Of a DNA stretch of 64,000 nt, positions 1-11,025 are shown one piece after another; position 1 is the stretch's first letter, and each line of letters starts with the position of its first letter. Under the pieces are notes generated by a model. That model did no database searches and was not told where the DNA came from. It saw only the letters and a program-made list of their open reading frames with translations. The DNA comes from Phytomonospora endophytica (GTDB lineage Bacteria; Actinomycetota; Actinomycetes; Mycobacteriales; Micromonosporaceae), in assembly GCF_014202425.1 (NCBI RefSeq), contig NZ_JACHGT010000020.1, positions 75,181-139,180 of the forward strand, in the 5' to 3' direction. Position numbers and translations under genes: made by a program.

Positions 1-1
1 C

Positions 2-493
2 TTCATTCGTGACGGCGACGACTCATTCGTCGCCACCTTCGCACCGGCCGAGGCCGATGCGATCCGGCAATCCGTCCAGGGCATCGCCGGACTCGTCCGG
101 GCGCACGACACCGGTGACCCCGTCACCGCGCGTCTCTTCCCCGACGTCTACAACGACTCCAGCGACGACGCCGCCGAGTTCCACCGCCTCACCGACGCCG
201 AACTCACCGGCACCAAACTCGCCCAGGTCGATGTGCTTCTCGACACGCTCCCCGCCGAAGGCGGCGAGGTCCGCATCGACGGCGAGACCGCCGAGGCGTG
301 GCTGCGCGCTATCACCGACGTCCGGCTCGCCCTCGGCGTTCGCCTGGACATCAGCGAATCCACCGACCTCGGCCGCGAGATGGACGACGAGATCCTCGCC
401 GACCCGGTGTCCCCACGTGCGGCGGCGCTCGGACTCTACGAACTCCTCACCTACGTCCAGGAGTCGCTCGTCGTCGCCGTCGCGGGGTGGTGA
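2..493 (+). CDS. DUF2017 family protein, 5' end cut by window edge
   Basis: The reading frame is open from the first bases and ends at TGA 491-493, leaving 163 visible residues with no start codon, so the N-terminus lies outside the window. The visible part is helical and acidic, with a C-terminal motif ending near LYELLTYVQESLVVAV. DUF2017 proteins typically lie between clpS and the mec-cysO-cysM genes in actinobacteria, and mec follows here after 29 bases. The family has no established biochemical function. The assignment rests on this context and the general look of the sequence rather than on a catalytic motif. Confidence 0.8.
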   Translation, partial: FIRDGDDSFVATFAPAEADAIRQSVQGIAGLVRAHDTGDPVTARLFPDVYNDSSDDAAEFHRLTDAELTGTKLAQVDVLLDTLPAEGGEVRIDGETAEAWLRAITDVRLALGVRLDISESTDLGREMDDEILADPVSPRAAALGLYELLTYVQESLVVAVAGW

Positions 494-509
494 CCGCCCG
501 CCGACCGGG

Positions 510-515
510 TAGGCT
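510..515 (+). promoter_or_regulatory. -10 hexamer for leaderless mec transcript
   Basis: TAGGCT lies 7 bases before the GTG start of mec. This TAnnnT spacing is the one used by actinobacterial leaderless transcripts, so mec-cysO-cysM probably has its own promoter in the short gap after DUF2017. No -35 is obvious. Confidence 0.55.
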
Positions 516-522
516 GTCGAGC

Positions 523-1005
523 GTGTTGACGATCCACCGTGCGCTTGTTGCCGCGATGGTGGCCCATGCCCGCCGGGACCACCCGGACGAGGCCTGCGGC
601 ATCATCGCCGGCCCCGCGGGGTCCGATTCACCCGAGCGTCTCGTGGAGATGATCAACGCCGAACGCTCGCCGACGTTCTACCGCTTCGACTCGGCCGAGC
701 AGCTCGCCGTGTGGCGCTGGATGGACGACCACGACGAGGAACCGGTCGTCATCTACCACTCCCACACCGCGACCGAGGCCTACCCCTCGCGCACCGACGT
801 GAAGTTCGCGTCCGAACCGAACGCGCACTACGTGCTGATCTCGACCCGCGAACCGGAGACCGCCATGGTGCGCTCCTTCCGGATCGTCGACGGCGAGATC
901 ACCGAGGAACCCGTCGAGCTCACCGGCGACGAGCTCGCCGTCCAGACGTACAAGATCGGGCACACCCCCACCTCGATCGTGTACGACTGTGCCGAACCGC
1001 GCTAG
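523..1005 (+). CDS. mec: CysO-cysteine peptidase, JAMM/MPN+ metalloprotease
   Basis: This 160-residue protein carries a JAMM zinc motif: Glu23, then His79-Ser-His81 followed by ten residues and Asp92. Mec cleaves cysteine from the C-terminus of the sulfur carrier CysO after CysM has built it there, completing a sulfide-carrier route to cysteine in the cytoplasm. The start is the GTG at 523, with a TTG one codon later as an alternative; a longer upstream frame would overlap DUF2017 and lacks family similarity. cysO and cysM follow in the same order as in mycobacteria, which makes the identification firm. Confidence 0.92.
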   Translation: MLTIHRALVAAMVAHARRDHPDEACGIIAGPAGSDSPERLVEMINAERSPTFYRFDSAEQLAVWRWMDDHDEEPVVIYHSHTATEAYPSRTDVKFASEPNAHYVLISTREPETAMVRSFRIVDGEITEEPVELTGDELAVQTYKIGHTPTSIVYDCAEPR

Positions 1006-1088
1006 GCCGCGCCGCGCGCGCCGAGCCCCGCGCTGACCTCGGTTCCCTCTTCAATCGGTACGACACCTCTGCGTGAAAGAGAACGACC

Positions 1089-2323
<1,235 letters not shown>

Positions 2324-2401
2324 GCCTCGCCATTTGTCCAGGTCAACGGCGGGCGTGACGGATGGTTGCGCTGTCGGAGGCCACGAGTAGAGTCGGGCAG
2401 C

Positions 2402-2767
2402 ATGAGCATCCAGACCTCAACACGGACGCCGATGGTGCCGACCGAGCAGCCGCGCGCCGCCCAGGCCGCCCCGGAGAACCGACCCGTGCCGGACGTGCGG
2501 CTGCGACGGCTCATGGGCGTGTGCGCCTGGGCGCTGTGCCTCGCCGTCTGCGGTCTGATCGTCGGCCTGATCGACCTGATCCTGCTTCTCGGCGGTAAGA
2601 CCCCGGGCTGGTTCGAGCCGGCCATCATCGTCACCGGCCTGGTCGGCCTGTCCCTGGCGATCGCGGCTTTCCCGATGACGCGGGCGAAGCAGACGCCGTG
2701 GATTCTGCTGGCGTCGAGCACGGTCGTGTTCATCATCGGTGTCGTTTTGACCGCTCAGGCTTCGTAA
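2402..2767 (+). CDS. Small membrane protein, three predicted TM helices
   Basis: The 121-residue product has a hydrophilic N-terminus of about 35 residues, a long hydrophobic stretch (about 37-65) and two further helices (about 72-92 and 99-119). I do not recognise a family. The start is ATG 2402, because TAGAGT at 2388-2393 sits 8 bases upstream in the leaderless arrangement; an in-frame start at 2366 would add 12 unconvincing residues. In mycobacteria a rhomboid protease occupies the place between cysM and murI, but this protein lacks rhomboid GxSG or catalytic His motifs. Confidence 0.75.
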   Translation: MSIQTSTRTPMVPTEQPRAAQAAPENRPVPDVRLRRLMGVCAWALCLAVCGLIVGLIDLILLLGGKTPGWFEPAIIVTGLVGLSLAIAAFPMTRAKQTPWILLASSTVVFIIGVVLTAQAS

Positions 2768-2865
2768 GCTCGATCACAGCGGTGACGGCCCTCACCTGTC
2801 ACCTTCGTGACAAGGCGGGCGTCGTGCACTGCGTTGACAGGTGTTCGACGCGTACGCTCCCCTAG

Positions 2866-3717
2866 GTGACGGACGCACCTATCGGGATCTTCGACTCCGG
2901 CGTCGGCGGTCTGACGGTGGCTCGCGCCGTGCTCGATCAACTGCCCGCCGAGCGACTGGTCTATGTCGGCGACACCAGGCATGTGCCCTATGGGCCCAAG
3001 CCCATCGCCGACGTGCGCAGGCATTCCCTCGACGCCTGCGACCACCTCGTCGGGCTCGGGGTGAAAGCCCTGGTGATCGCCTGCAACACCGCCAGCGCGG
3101 CCTGTCTGCACGACGCGCGCGAGCGCTACGACATCCCCGTCGTCGAGGTCATCCGGCCCGCCGTCCGCCGTGCCGCCGCGGCGACCCGCAACGGCCGCAT
3201 CGGGGTCCTCGGGACCGCCGCGACCGTTTCCAGCGGTGCCTACGAGGACGCCTTCGGGGCCGCCCCGCACATCGCGGTGACGAGCGCCGCCGCGCCCGCC
3301 TTCGTGGATTTCGTGGAACGCGGAGTGACAACGGGCCGACAGCTACTGGGCCTCGCTTCGGCCTACCTTGAGCCGCTACAGCGTGCGGATGTCGACACTG
3401 TTGTCCTCGGCTGCACGCACTATCCGCTGCTCGCCGGGCTGATCGGCCTGGTGATGGGAGACGAGGTGACGCTGGTGTCGAGCGCCGAGGAGACGGCCCG
3501 GCAGTTGTACCGGGTGCTCACCGACCAGGGTCTGCTGCGGGAGAACGCTTCCGAGCCGCCCGCGCATCGCTTTCTGGCGACCGGTGACGCGGTGTCCTTC
3601 GCGCGGCTCGCCCGGCGTTTCCTGGGACCGCAGCTGGCGGATGTGCGCGCGGACGCGTTCGGTGAGGTCACACCGTCGAGTGGGGGCGCGGCCGGCGCGA
3701 GAGGAATGGCATCGTGA
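2866..3717 (+). CDS. murI: Glutamate racemase
   Basis: MurI interconverts L- and D-glutamate for peptidoglycan synthesis. The 283-residue product has the N-terminal signature IFDSGVGG with Asp10 and Ser11, and the two catalytic cysteines, Cys73 in ACNTAS and Cys183 in GCTHYPLL. The start is GTG 2866, with TACGCT at 2853-2858 seven bases upstream, so the message is probably leaderless. The stop overlaps the next gene by four bases (GTGA), which suggests translational coupling. Order relative to cysM and the following hydrolase is conserved in mycobacteria. Confidence 0.95.
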   Translation: MTDAPIGIFDSGVGGLTVARAVLDQLPAERLVYVGDTRHVPYGPKPIADVRRHSLDACDHLVGLGVKALVIACNTASAACLHDARERYDIPVVEVIRPAVRRAAAATRNGRIGVLGTAATVSSGAYEDAFGAAPHIAVTSAAAPAFVDFVERGVTTGRQLLGLASAYLEPLQRADVDTVVLGCTHYPLLAGLIGLVMGDEVTLVSSAEETARQLYRVLTDQGLLRENASEPPAHRFLATGDAVSFARLARRFLGPQLADVRADAFGEVTPSSGGAAGARGMAS

Positions 3718-4475
3718 AACTGACGATCATCGGCTGTGCCGGCAGCTTCCCCGGTCCCGATTCCCCCTGTTCGGCCTATGTGGTGGAGGCCGAGGGCTTC
3801 CGGTTGCTCATCGACTTCGGCTCCGGTTCGCTCGGGGCCCTGCAGAGGCACGTCGATCCGCATTCGATCGACGCGATCATGCTGACGCACCTGCACGCCG
3901 ACCATGTGCTGGACGCCTGCACCTACGTGGTGATGCGCCGGTACGCGCCGGGCGCGCCCTTCCCGCGGATCCCGGTGTACGGGCCGCGCGACACCGAGGC
4001 GCGGCTGATGGAGGCCTACGGCGGTGCGGGGGAGGAGCACATCGCGCCTTCACTGCGGGACGTGTACGCCTTCCATCCCATGGCTCCCAGCACTTTCGAG
4101 CTCGGGCCCTTCGGTGTGACGGTGGACCTGGTGTCGCATCCGGTCGAGACCTACGGGGTCCGCATCACCCACAATGGACGGTCGCTGGCCTACTCCTCCG
4201 ACTCCGGCCCGTGCGAGGCGCTGGTCCGCCTGGCGCAGCACAGTGACCTGTTCTTGTGCGAGGCGTCCTATCTGGAGGGTCGCGACAATCCGCCGAACGT
4301 GCACCTGACGGGCAAGGAGGCCGGTGAGCACGCCACGAAGGCGGGCGTCGGCAAGCTCGTCCTGACCCATCTGGTGCAGGCGTGGGGTAGCGAGGAGCGC
4401 ACCTACGAGGAGGCGGCCTCAGCCTTCAACGGGCCCATCGATCTGGCCAGATCCGGTGCGGTGTACCAGATCTAG
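3714..4475 (+). CDS. Metallo-beta-lactamase-fold hydrolase, Rv1339-like cyclic nucleotide phosphodiesterase
   Basis: The 253-residue protein has the di-metal motif HLHADH (His59, His61, Asp63, His64) and further histidines in SHPVETYG and THLVQ. Its position directly after murI matches mycobacterial Rv1339, which degrades cyclic AMP; that activity is inferred from the neighbourhood. The GTG start at 3714 overlaps the murI stop. Its last 57 bases overlap the convergent hydrolase gene on the other strand. RNase Z is an alternative family, but the context favours the Rv1339 group. RNase PH, which follows in mycobacteria, is absent here. Confidence 0.85.
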   Translation: MKLTIIGCAGSFPGPDSPCSAYVVEAEGFRLLIDFGSGSLGALQRHVDPHSIDAIMLTHLHADHVLDACTYVVMRRYAPGAPFPRIPVYGPRDTEARLMEAYGGAGEEHIAPSLRDVYAFHPMAPSTFELGPFGVTVDLVSHPVETYGVRITHNGRSLAYSSDSGPCEALVRLAQHSDLFLCEASYLEGRDNPPNVHLTGKEAGEHATKAGVGKLVLTHLVQAWGSEERTYEEAASAFNGPIDLARSGAVYQI

Positions 4476-5279
4476 CGCCAGCAGCGCCGTGCGCACGGGT
4501 TCGGCGCGCAGGTAGCCGCCGGGCCGGTGCGCGTCGAAGCCGGGTACCCGGTCCTGATGCGCCACGACGTCGTCGAAGCGCGCCCCGACCTCGCCGCCGG
4601 GTACCGCGAAGAGGTCGCGGGGGTCGAGGACGTCGATCCAGCGGTCCACATTGGGCGGTTTCGGCCGGCGACCGTCCATGGTGGGCGGTGACAGGCGCGG
4701 GAAGACCGCGCCTGGGATCGCGAGCGGTGAACCGATCGTGATGAGCATTGGTATCGCAATCGGTGAATGGCGCCAGAGTGTCTCGTAGGCGACAACGGCC
4801 CCCAGCGAGTGCGCGACGACCACGTCGGCGCCCGCGATCCGGCGCGCCACGCGCGCGGTCACGGCCTCGCGTGTGCCCGCCGTCCCGTGGTCGCGCAGGA
4901 ACCGCGCGGTCTCGCGTGCGAAGGCGACGACGGACCCGTGCGTCGCCGCGCCGTTGAGACCCCGCCGCCCGGCCAGGATCCCCATCGCCGTGCGCGGCGA
5001 GACCCGCAGCCGCCCGTCGGCGTGGGTCAGGTCGGGCAGCGCGGCGGCCAGGTAGGCCGCCGCCGTCGACCACGCGTCGGCGTCCAGACGGTCCACATTG
5101 AGCGGTTCACCGTAGGCACCGGGTTTCCGCACCAGGTCGGCGTAGTAGGCGACTTCGACCACCGCGCCCGAGTCCGGTCCGAGCTCCTCGGCCCAGGCCG
5201 CCGCGATCGCCTCGCCGGCCCGCAACGGGTCGCCGGGGCGGTACTGGAGGACTCCGTGCACACCGACGATTCGCGTCAC
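4419..5279 (-). CDS. Alpha/beta-hydrolase-like protein
   Basis: The 286-residue product contains AHSLGAVVAYE, a lipase-type nucleophile elbow with Ser158, preceded by a run of hydrophobic residues as in alpha/beta hydrolases. A 'GVHG' turn near the N-terminus could supply the oxyanion hole. The substrate is unknown. I place the start at GTG 5279 because TAGACT (5287-5292) lies seven bases upstream; the frame also allows ATG 5321. The 3' end runs 57 bases into the convergent phosphodiesterase gene, so the two mRNAs share an antisense stretch inside coding sequence. Confidence 0.75.
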   Translation of the reverse strand: MTRIVGVHGVLQYRPGDPLRAGEAIAAAWAEELGPDSGAVVEVAYYADLVRKPGAYGEPLNVDRLDADAWSTAAAYLAAALPDLTHADGRLRVSPRTAMGILAGRRGLNGAATHGSVVAFARETARFLRDHGTAGTREAVTARVARRIAGADVVVAHSLGAVVAYETLWRHSPIAIPMLITIGSPLAIPGAVFPRLSPPTMDGRRPKPPNVDRWIDVLDPRDLFAVPGGEVGARFDDVVAHQDRVPGFDAHRPGGYLRAEPVRTALLALDLVHRTGSGQIDGPVEG

Positions 5280-5431
5280 GGGAGCGAGTCTAGGGACGCC
5301 GAAGGGCACGCGGGTCATCAATTCCGGGGAATCGTGCCGCCGAACTTGTCGACGCGGACGGGAAGGCGCAGGCCGACGCCGCCGCTATTTGTCCACTCTC
5401 GACAGTTGCGCGACGGGGATACGGTCGCGCC

Positions 5432-5755
5432 ATGACCGATGAAGTGCGTGCCGACCCGGTGGAACTGGCCGTTTTATCGCAGGCGGTGCTGATGGTGGCC
5501 TATCGGGTGCGCTCCGAGCTGCCGCGCGGATGGAGCGGCGTCCTCGTCCCCTCATCGGCCTTCGGCAACACCAACGCCGCCGAGTCCCTCGCGGTCGACT
5601 ACGGCGACGCGATCGAGACGGCCGGCCGAGCGGTCGAGGATCTCACCGGCGTGCTCGACGGCGACGCCGACCGGCTGCTTCGTATCGCCTTCGCCTACAA
5701 GCAGACCGACGACGAGGAGATGGAGCGCCACGAATCCGTCGGCCTCCCGGGTTGA
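5432..5755 (+). CDS. Small WXG100-like protein, partner of the downstream RTX/M91 effector
   Basis: This 107-residue, mostly helical protein contains a central Trp34-Ser-Gly36 motif flanked by two helical halves, resembling the WXG100/ESX substrates of type VII secretion. It has no signal peptide. The gene lies 32 bases before the large effector gene and is preceded by TACGGT six bases from ATG, so the pair probably forms one leaderless transcription unit. I infer that it dimerises with the WXG-like N-terminus of the next protein. Divergence from the canonical family is large, so the assignment is tentative. Confidence 0.6.
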   Translation: MTDEVRADPVELAVLSQAVLMVAYRVRSELPRGWSGVLVPSSAFGNTNAAESLAVDYGDAIETAGRAVEDLTGVLDGDADRLLRIAFAYKQTDDEEMERHESVGLPG

Positions 5756-5787
5756 CCGTCCCACAACGCGACCGCGAGGAGTCCGCC

Positions 5788-7791
5788 GTGACCACCGCTC
5801 AGACCGTCTTCCACACCCAGGTGCCTCTCTCGACGTGGAGCCTTGAGGCCGAACCGGGACTTCTCGATCAGGCGGCCTCGAACTGGCGCGCCATCGGTTC
5901 GACCGTGGACCGTGAAGCCGAGCGGCTGAACGGTGAGGCGGCGAAGCTCTTCGACAACGACTGGGCCGGCCTCTCACGCGAGCAGTACGAGCGGCACGTC
6001 AAGTCCCTTCGGGACTCCATGGCCGGGACGAAGGGCATCGCGGACGCGGCCGCGACGGTGCTCACCGAGCTCGCGGGGGACCTGCGCGACACGCAGGCCG
6101 GTCTGACCGACTCGCTCGGTGCGCTGATGGGGCGGGTCGAATTCACCATCGCCGGGAGCGTCATCGAGTTCCGTACCCGTGACGCGGCCCAGGAAGAGCT
6201 CGTACGGCAGGGCGTTCGCGACGCCGAGGCCACCACGTCGAGCCTCGACGCCCGCCTGCGCTCCGCCGCCGCGACGGTGCGAGAGGTGCGGACGCGCTTC
6301 GAGGACGTCAGTGACCGCTGGCACCCCTATGCCGGGGATGGCGTCCCGTTCGCCATGCCCCCCGAGGCGGTTCGCGCATCACAGGTGCTCTACCTCCCCG
6401 ATGGGTCGGTCATCATCAATACCGGTGGAGCGCGAAACGACCGCGTCGTGGTCGACACCGACGGCAAGGGCAGGACCTTCATCGAGATCAACGGCGTGCG
6501 GATACCGATCGTCGGGTCGGACGTCACCGTGCGCACCGGCGATGGCGACGACACCGTCACGGTCAAGACCGACGCCCCGGTCACCGCGCTCACCGGGGCG
6601 GGCGACGACTCGGTCACGACCGACTCGGACTCGGCCGGGCACGTGGTCCTCAGCGGCGGCGGCGACGACAAGGTCAAGACCGGTGACGGTCCGAGCTACG
6701 TCGCTTCCGGCGGCGGCGACGACAAGGTCGAGACCGGCGACGGGTCCGACATCGTGGACACCGGTTCGGGCGCGGACCAGGTCCAGGCCGGAGGCGGGAA
6801 CGATCGGATCACCACGGGCGACGGCGATGACGAGGTCTATGGCGGCGACGGTGACGACACGATCGCCACGGGCTCCGGCCGGGACTACGTCGACGGTCAG
6901 TTCGGCGACGATGTCGTGCGCGCCGGCGACGACACCGACATCGTCTACGGCCTCTCCGGAAACGACAGGCTCTACGGCGGCGCGGGCCAGGACTACCTCG
7001 AAGGCGCCAAGGGCGACGACATCGTCGACGGCGGAGCCGGCAACGACGTCGTCTCGGGTGGACGCGGTAATGACCGGCTGTACGGCGGCGAGGGGCGTGA
7101 CGTCCTGTACGCGGGCCACGGGATCGACCGCGTGGAAGGCGGGACCCGGACCGACGGTGAGGTCGCCTACGTCCAGGCGGAGGACTCGGTCTCCGGGAAC
7201 ACGAAGGCGGAGCGGGTCGACATCGCCGATGCGAGCTTCATCCAGGTCCGCGGCACCGACGAGTACGAGGAGCGCGTCGAAGCCGACCTCGACCTGTTCG
7301 CCGCCTCGCCGACCGGCAGGCAGATGATCATCGAGCTCGGGGACGAGGTGAGCAAGACGCACCACGACATCTGGCCGGGCGAGCGCGAGATCGTCATCAA
7401 GGAGAGCGACGCCGACGCCGGCAGCGAGAACGACTTCACCAAACTGTCGATGAACGACTCGAATATTCGCTACAACCCCGAATACGGCCTGGTGCACCAG
7501 AACAAGCCGCCGTCGACGACCCTGTACCACGAACTCGCGCACAGCTACGACTACCTCAACGACACCACCAAGATCGGCCCCCACATCGATCCGGCCGACC
7601 CCGACTTCCGGGACGGCAAACCGGTGCCGAACGCCGAACGGCAGGCGGTCGGGCTGCCGATCGACCCGATCCTCGACGGGAGGAAGGGTTACGAGATCGA
7701 CCCCGATCATCCGATCCAGTACACCGAGAACGGGCTCCGGCAGGAGTTCGGCTGGAGTCTGCGCGAACAGTACGGCTCGCCGACGAAGTAG
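5788..7791 (+). CDS. WXG-domain / RTX-repeat / M91-like zinc metallopeptidase effector
   Basis: The 667-residue protein has three parts. Residues 1 to about 200 are helical, with Trp59-Ala-Gly61, as in type VII secretion substrates. Residues about 250-451 are glycine- and aspartate-rich nonapeptides of the GGxGxDx(L/I/V)x type, the RTX calcium-binding beta-roll. The C-terminus carries HELAH at 581-585 and a possible third zinc ligand, Glu617 in NAERQAVGLP, as in M91 (NleD-like) proteases. The start is GTG 5788, preceded by GAGGAG. No signal peptide, secretion machinery or cognate immunity gene is nearby. The zinc site looks intact; target and export route are inference. Confidence 0.8.
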   Translation: MTTAQTVFHTQVPLSTWSLEAEPGLLDQAASNWRAIGSTVDREAERLNGEAAKLFDNDWAGLSREQYERHVKSLRDSMAGTKGIADAAATVLTELAGDLRDTQAGLTDSLGALMGRVEFTIAGSVIEFRTRDAAQEELVRQGVRDAEATTSSLDARLRSAAATVREVRTRFEDVSDRWHPYAGDGVPFAMPPEAVRASQVLYLPDGSVIINTGGARNDRVVVDTDGKGRTFIEINGVRIPIVGSDVTVRTGDGDDTVTVKTDAPVTALTGAGDDSVTTDSDSAGHVVLSGGGDDKVKTGDGPSYVASGGGDDKVETGDGSDIVDTGSGADQVQAGGGNDRITTGDGDDEVYGGDGDDTIATGSGRDYVDGQFGDDVVRAGDDTDIVYGLSGNDRLYGGAGQDYLEGAKGDDIVDGGAGNDVVSGGRGNDRLYGGEGRDVLYAGHGIDRVEGGTRTDGEVAYVQAEDSVSGNTKAERVDIADASFIQVRGTDEYEERVEADLDLFAASPTGRQMIIELGDEVSKTHHDIWPGEREIVIKESDADAGSENDFTKLSMNDSNIRYNPEYGLVHQNKPPSTTLYHELAHSYDYLNDTTKIGPHIDPADPDFRDGKPVPNAERQAVGLPIDPILDGRKGYEIDPDHPIQYTENGLRQEFGWSLREQYGSPTK

Positions 7792-7796
7792 AGCAC

Positions 7797-8579
7797 CTAA
7801 CCCTTCAGCCGCTCCAGCACCGCCCCGTGCAGCAGCCCGTTCGTCGCGACCGCCGAGCCGCCGGTGGGTCCCGGCGTGCCGTCGAGCGCGGTGAATCGGC
7901 CGCCGGCCTCCGTCACGATCACCGACAGGGCCGCCAGGTCCCACAGCGCGACCTCGGGTTCCATCGCGATGTCGACGACGCCTTCGGCGAGCAGCACGTA
8001 GCTGTAGAAGTCCCCGTAGGCGCGGTTGCGCCACGCGTCGGTGAGCAGGCCGAGGGCGTTGTCGCCCATCCCCCGCTTGTACCAGGACGTGATCGACGAC
8101 AGCGAGACCGACGCGTCCTCCACGGTGGACACCGAGGAGACCTTGAGGCGCTCGGCGCGCGAGCGGTCCTTGCCGGCGAACGCGCCCGCGCCCTTCGCGG
8201 CCCACCAGCGGCGGCCGAGGGCGGGCGCGCTGACCAGTCCGACGACGGGTTCGTCGCCGTCCATCAGCGAGATGAGCGTCGCCCAGACGGGAACCCCGCG
8301 CACGTAGTTGGCGGTGGCGTCGATGGGGTCGATGACCCAGCGGCGGCCGCTGTTGCCTTCGAGACCGAACTCCTCACCCAGGATCGAGTCGCGGGAGCGG
8401 TACCGGCCGAGGGTGGAGCGGATGGCCTTCTCGACCGACAGGTCGGCGTCGGTGACGTGGGTCGTGTCCGGCTTGGTGTCCACGTGGAGGTCGTTGGCGC
8501 GGAACCTCGTCGCGGAGATCGAGTCGGCGCTGTCGGCGAGGACGTGCGCGAGCCCAAGGTCATCGGTGTAGTCGGCCAT
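7797..8579 (-). CDS. hisN: Histidinol-phosphatase, inositol monophosphatase family
   Basis: HisN dephosphorylates histidinol phosphate in histidine synthesis. The 260-residue product has the metal-binding signatures GEEFG, DPIDAT and WDLAAL; the usual Gly of DP(I/L)DGT is replaced by Ala. The stretch NYVRGVPVWATLI resembles actinobacterial HisN more than general inositol phosphatases. The start is ATG 8579, seven bases after TAGATT (8587-8592). In Streptomyces a hisN gene lies near rsgA and aroA, which occur about 10 kb away here. SuhB- or CysQ-like activity cannot be excluded. Confidence 0.82.
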   Translation of the reverse strand: MADYTDDLGLAHVLADSADSISATRFRANDLHVDTKPDTTHVTDADLSVEKAIRSTLGRYRSRDSILGEEFGLEGNSGRRWVIDPIDATANYVRGVPVWATLISLMDGDEPVVGLVSAPALGRRWWAAKGAGAFAGKDRSRAERLKVSSVSTVEDASVSLSSITSWYKRGMGDNALGLLTDAWRNRAYGDFYSYVLLAEGVVDIAMEPEVALWDLAALSVIVTEAGGRFTALDGTPGPTGGSAVATNGLLHGAVLERLKG

Positions 8580-8653
8580 GGCGGTGAATCTATCCTGCCC
8601 GTACACGCGCGAACGGCGCCCACTCGCGTGGACGCCGTTCGCGCGGACCGTGA

Positions 8654-10933
8654 TCAGCCGGTCTGTGCCTTGAACCTCTTCAGCCGCAGGCTGTTGGTGA
8701 CCACGAAGACCGAGGACAGGGCCATCGCCGCACCCGCGATCATCGGGTTGAGCAACCCGAACGCGGCCAGCGGGATGGCGGCCACGTTGTAGGCGAAGGC
8801 CCAGAACAGGTTGCCCTTGATCGTGCCGAGGGTCTTGCGGGACAGGCGGATCGCGTCGGCGGCCGAGCGCAGGTCACCACGGACGAGCGTCAGGTCGCTG
8901 GCCTCGATCGCCACGTCGGTGCCGGTGCCCATCGCCAGACCCAGGTCGGCCTGGGCGAGCGCGGCGGCGTCGTTGACGCCGTCACCGACCATGGCGACCG
9001 TGCGTCCCTCGGCCTGGAGAGCCTTGACGACGTCGACCTTGTCCTGCGGCAGGACCTCGGCGTGCACCTCGTCGATACCGACCTGCTTGGCGACGGTCGC
9101 CGCGACGGCCTTGTTGTCGCCGGTCAGCAGCACCGGCGTGAGCCCGAGGGCCCGCAGCCGCACGATCGCCTCGGCGCTGGTGTCCTTGATGGTGTCGGCG
9201 ACGACCAGCAGACCGCGCACCTCCCCGTCCCAGCTCGCCGCCACGACCGTCTTGCCCTCGGCCTCGGCGGCGTCCTTGGCGGCCTGGAGCGAGTCGTCGA
9301 GGTACTGCGACCACTCCGCCAGCAGCTTCGTGCGGCCGACCGTGACGGCCTTCTCCTCGACCAGGCCGTTGACGCCGAGGCCGGGCACGTTTTCGAACTG
9401 CTCGACCTTGGGCAGTTCGCCGACGCGCTGGACGGCTCCGGCCGCGATGGCCTGGGCGATCGGGTGTTCGGAGGCGTCTTCGAGGGCTCCGGCGATGCGC
9501 AGCAGCTCGTCGGTGTCCTGTCCGGCGGCGGGGATGACGTCGACGAGCGACATCTTGCCGGTGGTGACGGTGCCGGTCTTGTCGAGGACGACGGTGTCGA
9601 CGCGGCGGGTGTTCTCCAGGACCTCCGGGCCCTTGATCAGGATGCCGAGCTGGGCGCCGCGGCCGGTGCCGACCATGAGGGCGGTCGGGGTGGCCAGGCC
9701 GAGGGCGCACGGGCAGGCGATGATCAGGACCGCGACGGCGGCGGTGAAGGCGGCGGCGGTGCCGTTGCCGAGGATCAGCCAGGTCGCGAGGGTGCCGAGG
9801 GCCAGGACGATCACGATCGGCACGAACACGCCCGAGATGCGGTCGGCGAGGCGCTGGACGGCGGCCTTGCCGTTCTGGGCGTCCTCGACGAGCTTGGCCA
9901 TCTGCGCCAGCTGCGTATCGGCGCCGACGCGGGTCGCGCGGACCAGCAGGCGGCCGCCGGCGTTGACGGTGGCGCCGGTGACGTTGCTGCCCGGCCGCAC
10001 CTCGACCGGGACGGACTCGCCGGTGAGCATGGACTCGTCGACCGCGGAGGCGCCGTCGACGACGACGCCGTCGGTGGCGATCTTCTCGCCGGGGCGGACC
10101 ACGAACTCGTCGCCGACCGCGAGGTCCTCGACCGGGATCAGCGTCTCGACGCCGTCGCGCACGACGGCGACCTCTTTGGCGCCCATCGCCAGCAGTGCCC
10201 GCAGCGCCGAACCCGCGCGCCGCTTGGCCCGCGCCTCCAGGTAGCGGCCGAGCAGGATCAGGGCGGTCACGCCCGCGGCGGCCTCCAGGTAGATGTTGGC
10301 CGAGGCCTCACCCGTCCCGCCGAAGAAGCTGAAGGGGTGGGTCATGCCGATCATGCCCGCGTCGCCCCAGAACAGCGCCCAGACCGACCAGCCGAAGGCG
10401 GCGAGCGTGCCGCCGGAGACGAGGGTGTCCATGGTCGCCGCGCCGTGGCGGAGGTTCGTCCAGGCGGCCTTGTGGAAGGGCCAGCCGCCGTAGGTGACCA
10501 CCGGGAAGGCGAGCACCAGCGACAGCCACTGCCAGGCGTCGAACTGGAAGGCCGGGACCATCGCCAGGAGGATCACCGGGGCGGCCAGGACGAGCGAGAT
10601 CAGGGTCCGCTCGCGCAGCTCGTCGAGCTCCGGGTCGGCGGTGTTCTCGGCTTCGCCCTCGTCGGTGCGCTGCTTACGGGTCTTCGGGGGCGGCGGGAGG
10701 GCGGCGCCGTAGCCGGTCTTCTCGACCGTCGAGACGAGTTCCTCGGGGGCGATGCCGGGCGCGTAGCTCACCTTCGCCTTGGCGGTGGCGTAGTTGACGG
10801 TGGCGGTGACGCCGTCCATCTTGTTGAGCTTGCGCTCGATGCGGTTGGCGCAGGAGGCGCAGGTCATCCCGCTGATCGCCAGCTCGATCTGGCTCTCGGC
10901 CGGGGGTGGGGCTGCGTCCGTACGGGAAGTCAT
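8654..10933 (-). CDS. copA: Copper-exporting P1B-type ATPase
   Basis: The 759-residue protein has one N-terminal heavy-metal-associated domain (GMTCASC), eight predicted TM helices, the actuator motif TGES, the intramembrane CPC metal site in IACPCALG, the phosphorylated Asp in DKTGT and the hinge [10 protein letters not shown]. This is the profile of Cu(I)-exporting P1B-1 ATPases, which pump copper out of the cytoplasm. The start is ATG 10933 behind AGGAG with seven bases spacing. It follows copZ by 92 bases and is presumably controlled by the CsoR-type sites upstream of copZ. Confidence 0.94.
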   Translation of the reverse strand: MTSRTDAAPPPAESQIELAISGMTCASCANRIERKLNKMDGVTATVNYATAKAKVSYAPGIAPEELVSTVEKTGYGAALPPPPKTRKQRTDEGEAENTADPELDELRERTLISLVLAAPVILLAMVPAFQFDAWQWLSLVLAFPVVTYGGWPFHKAAWTNLRHGAATMDTLVSGGTLAAFGWSVWALFWGDAGMIGMTHPFSFFGGTGEASANIYLEAAAGVTALILLGRYLEARAKRRAGSALRALLAMGAKEVAVVRDGVETLIPVEDLAVGDEFVVRPGEKIATDGVVVDGASAVDESMLTGESVPVEVRPGSNVTGATVNAGGRLLVRATRVGADTQLAQMAKLVEDAQNGKAAVQRLADRISGVFVPIVIVLALGTLATWLILGNGTAAAFTAAVAVLIIACPCALGLATPTALMVGTGRGAQLGILIKGPEVLENTRRVDTVVLDKTGTVTTGKMSLVDVIPAAGQDTDELLRIAGALEDASEHPIAQAIAAGAVQRVGELPKVEQFENVPGLGVNGLVEEKAVTVGRTKLLAEWSQYLDDSLQAAKDAAEAEGKTVVAASWDGEVRGLLVVADTIKDTSAEAIVRLRALGLTPVLLTGDNKAVAATVAKQVGIDEVHAEVLPQDKVDVVKALQAEGRTVAMVGDGVNDAAALAQADLGLAMGTGTDVAIEASDLTLVRGDLRSAADAIRLSRKTLGTIKGNLFWAFAYNVAAIPLAAFGLLNPMIAGAAMALSSVFVVTNSLRLKRFKAQTG

Positions 10934-11025
10934 CTGCCTACTCCTTCGATAACGATTGTCGCCTGTTTGGGGTGGGGCGCGTCCACCGGTCGGGGAACGC
11001 GGAGACGCGGCCCACCCCGGGTCGG

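Noticed and set aside
6535-7140. Periodic DNA repeats that could be read as a tandem array
   Set aside because: The periodicity follows the RTX nonapeptides of an open frame and the units vary at third positions, so it is protein-driven.
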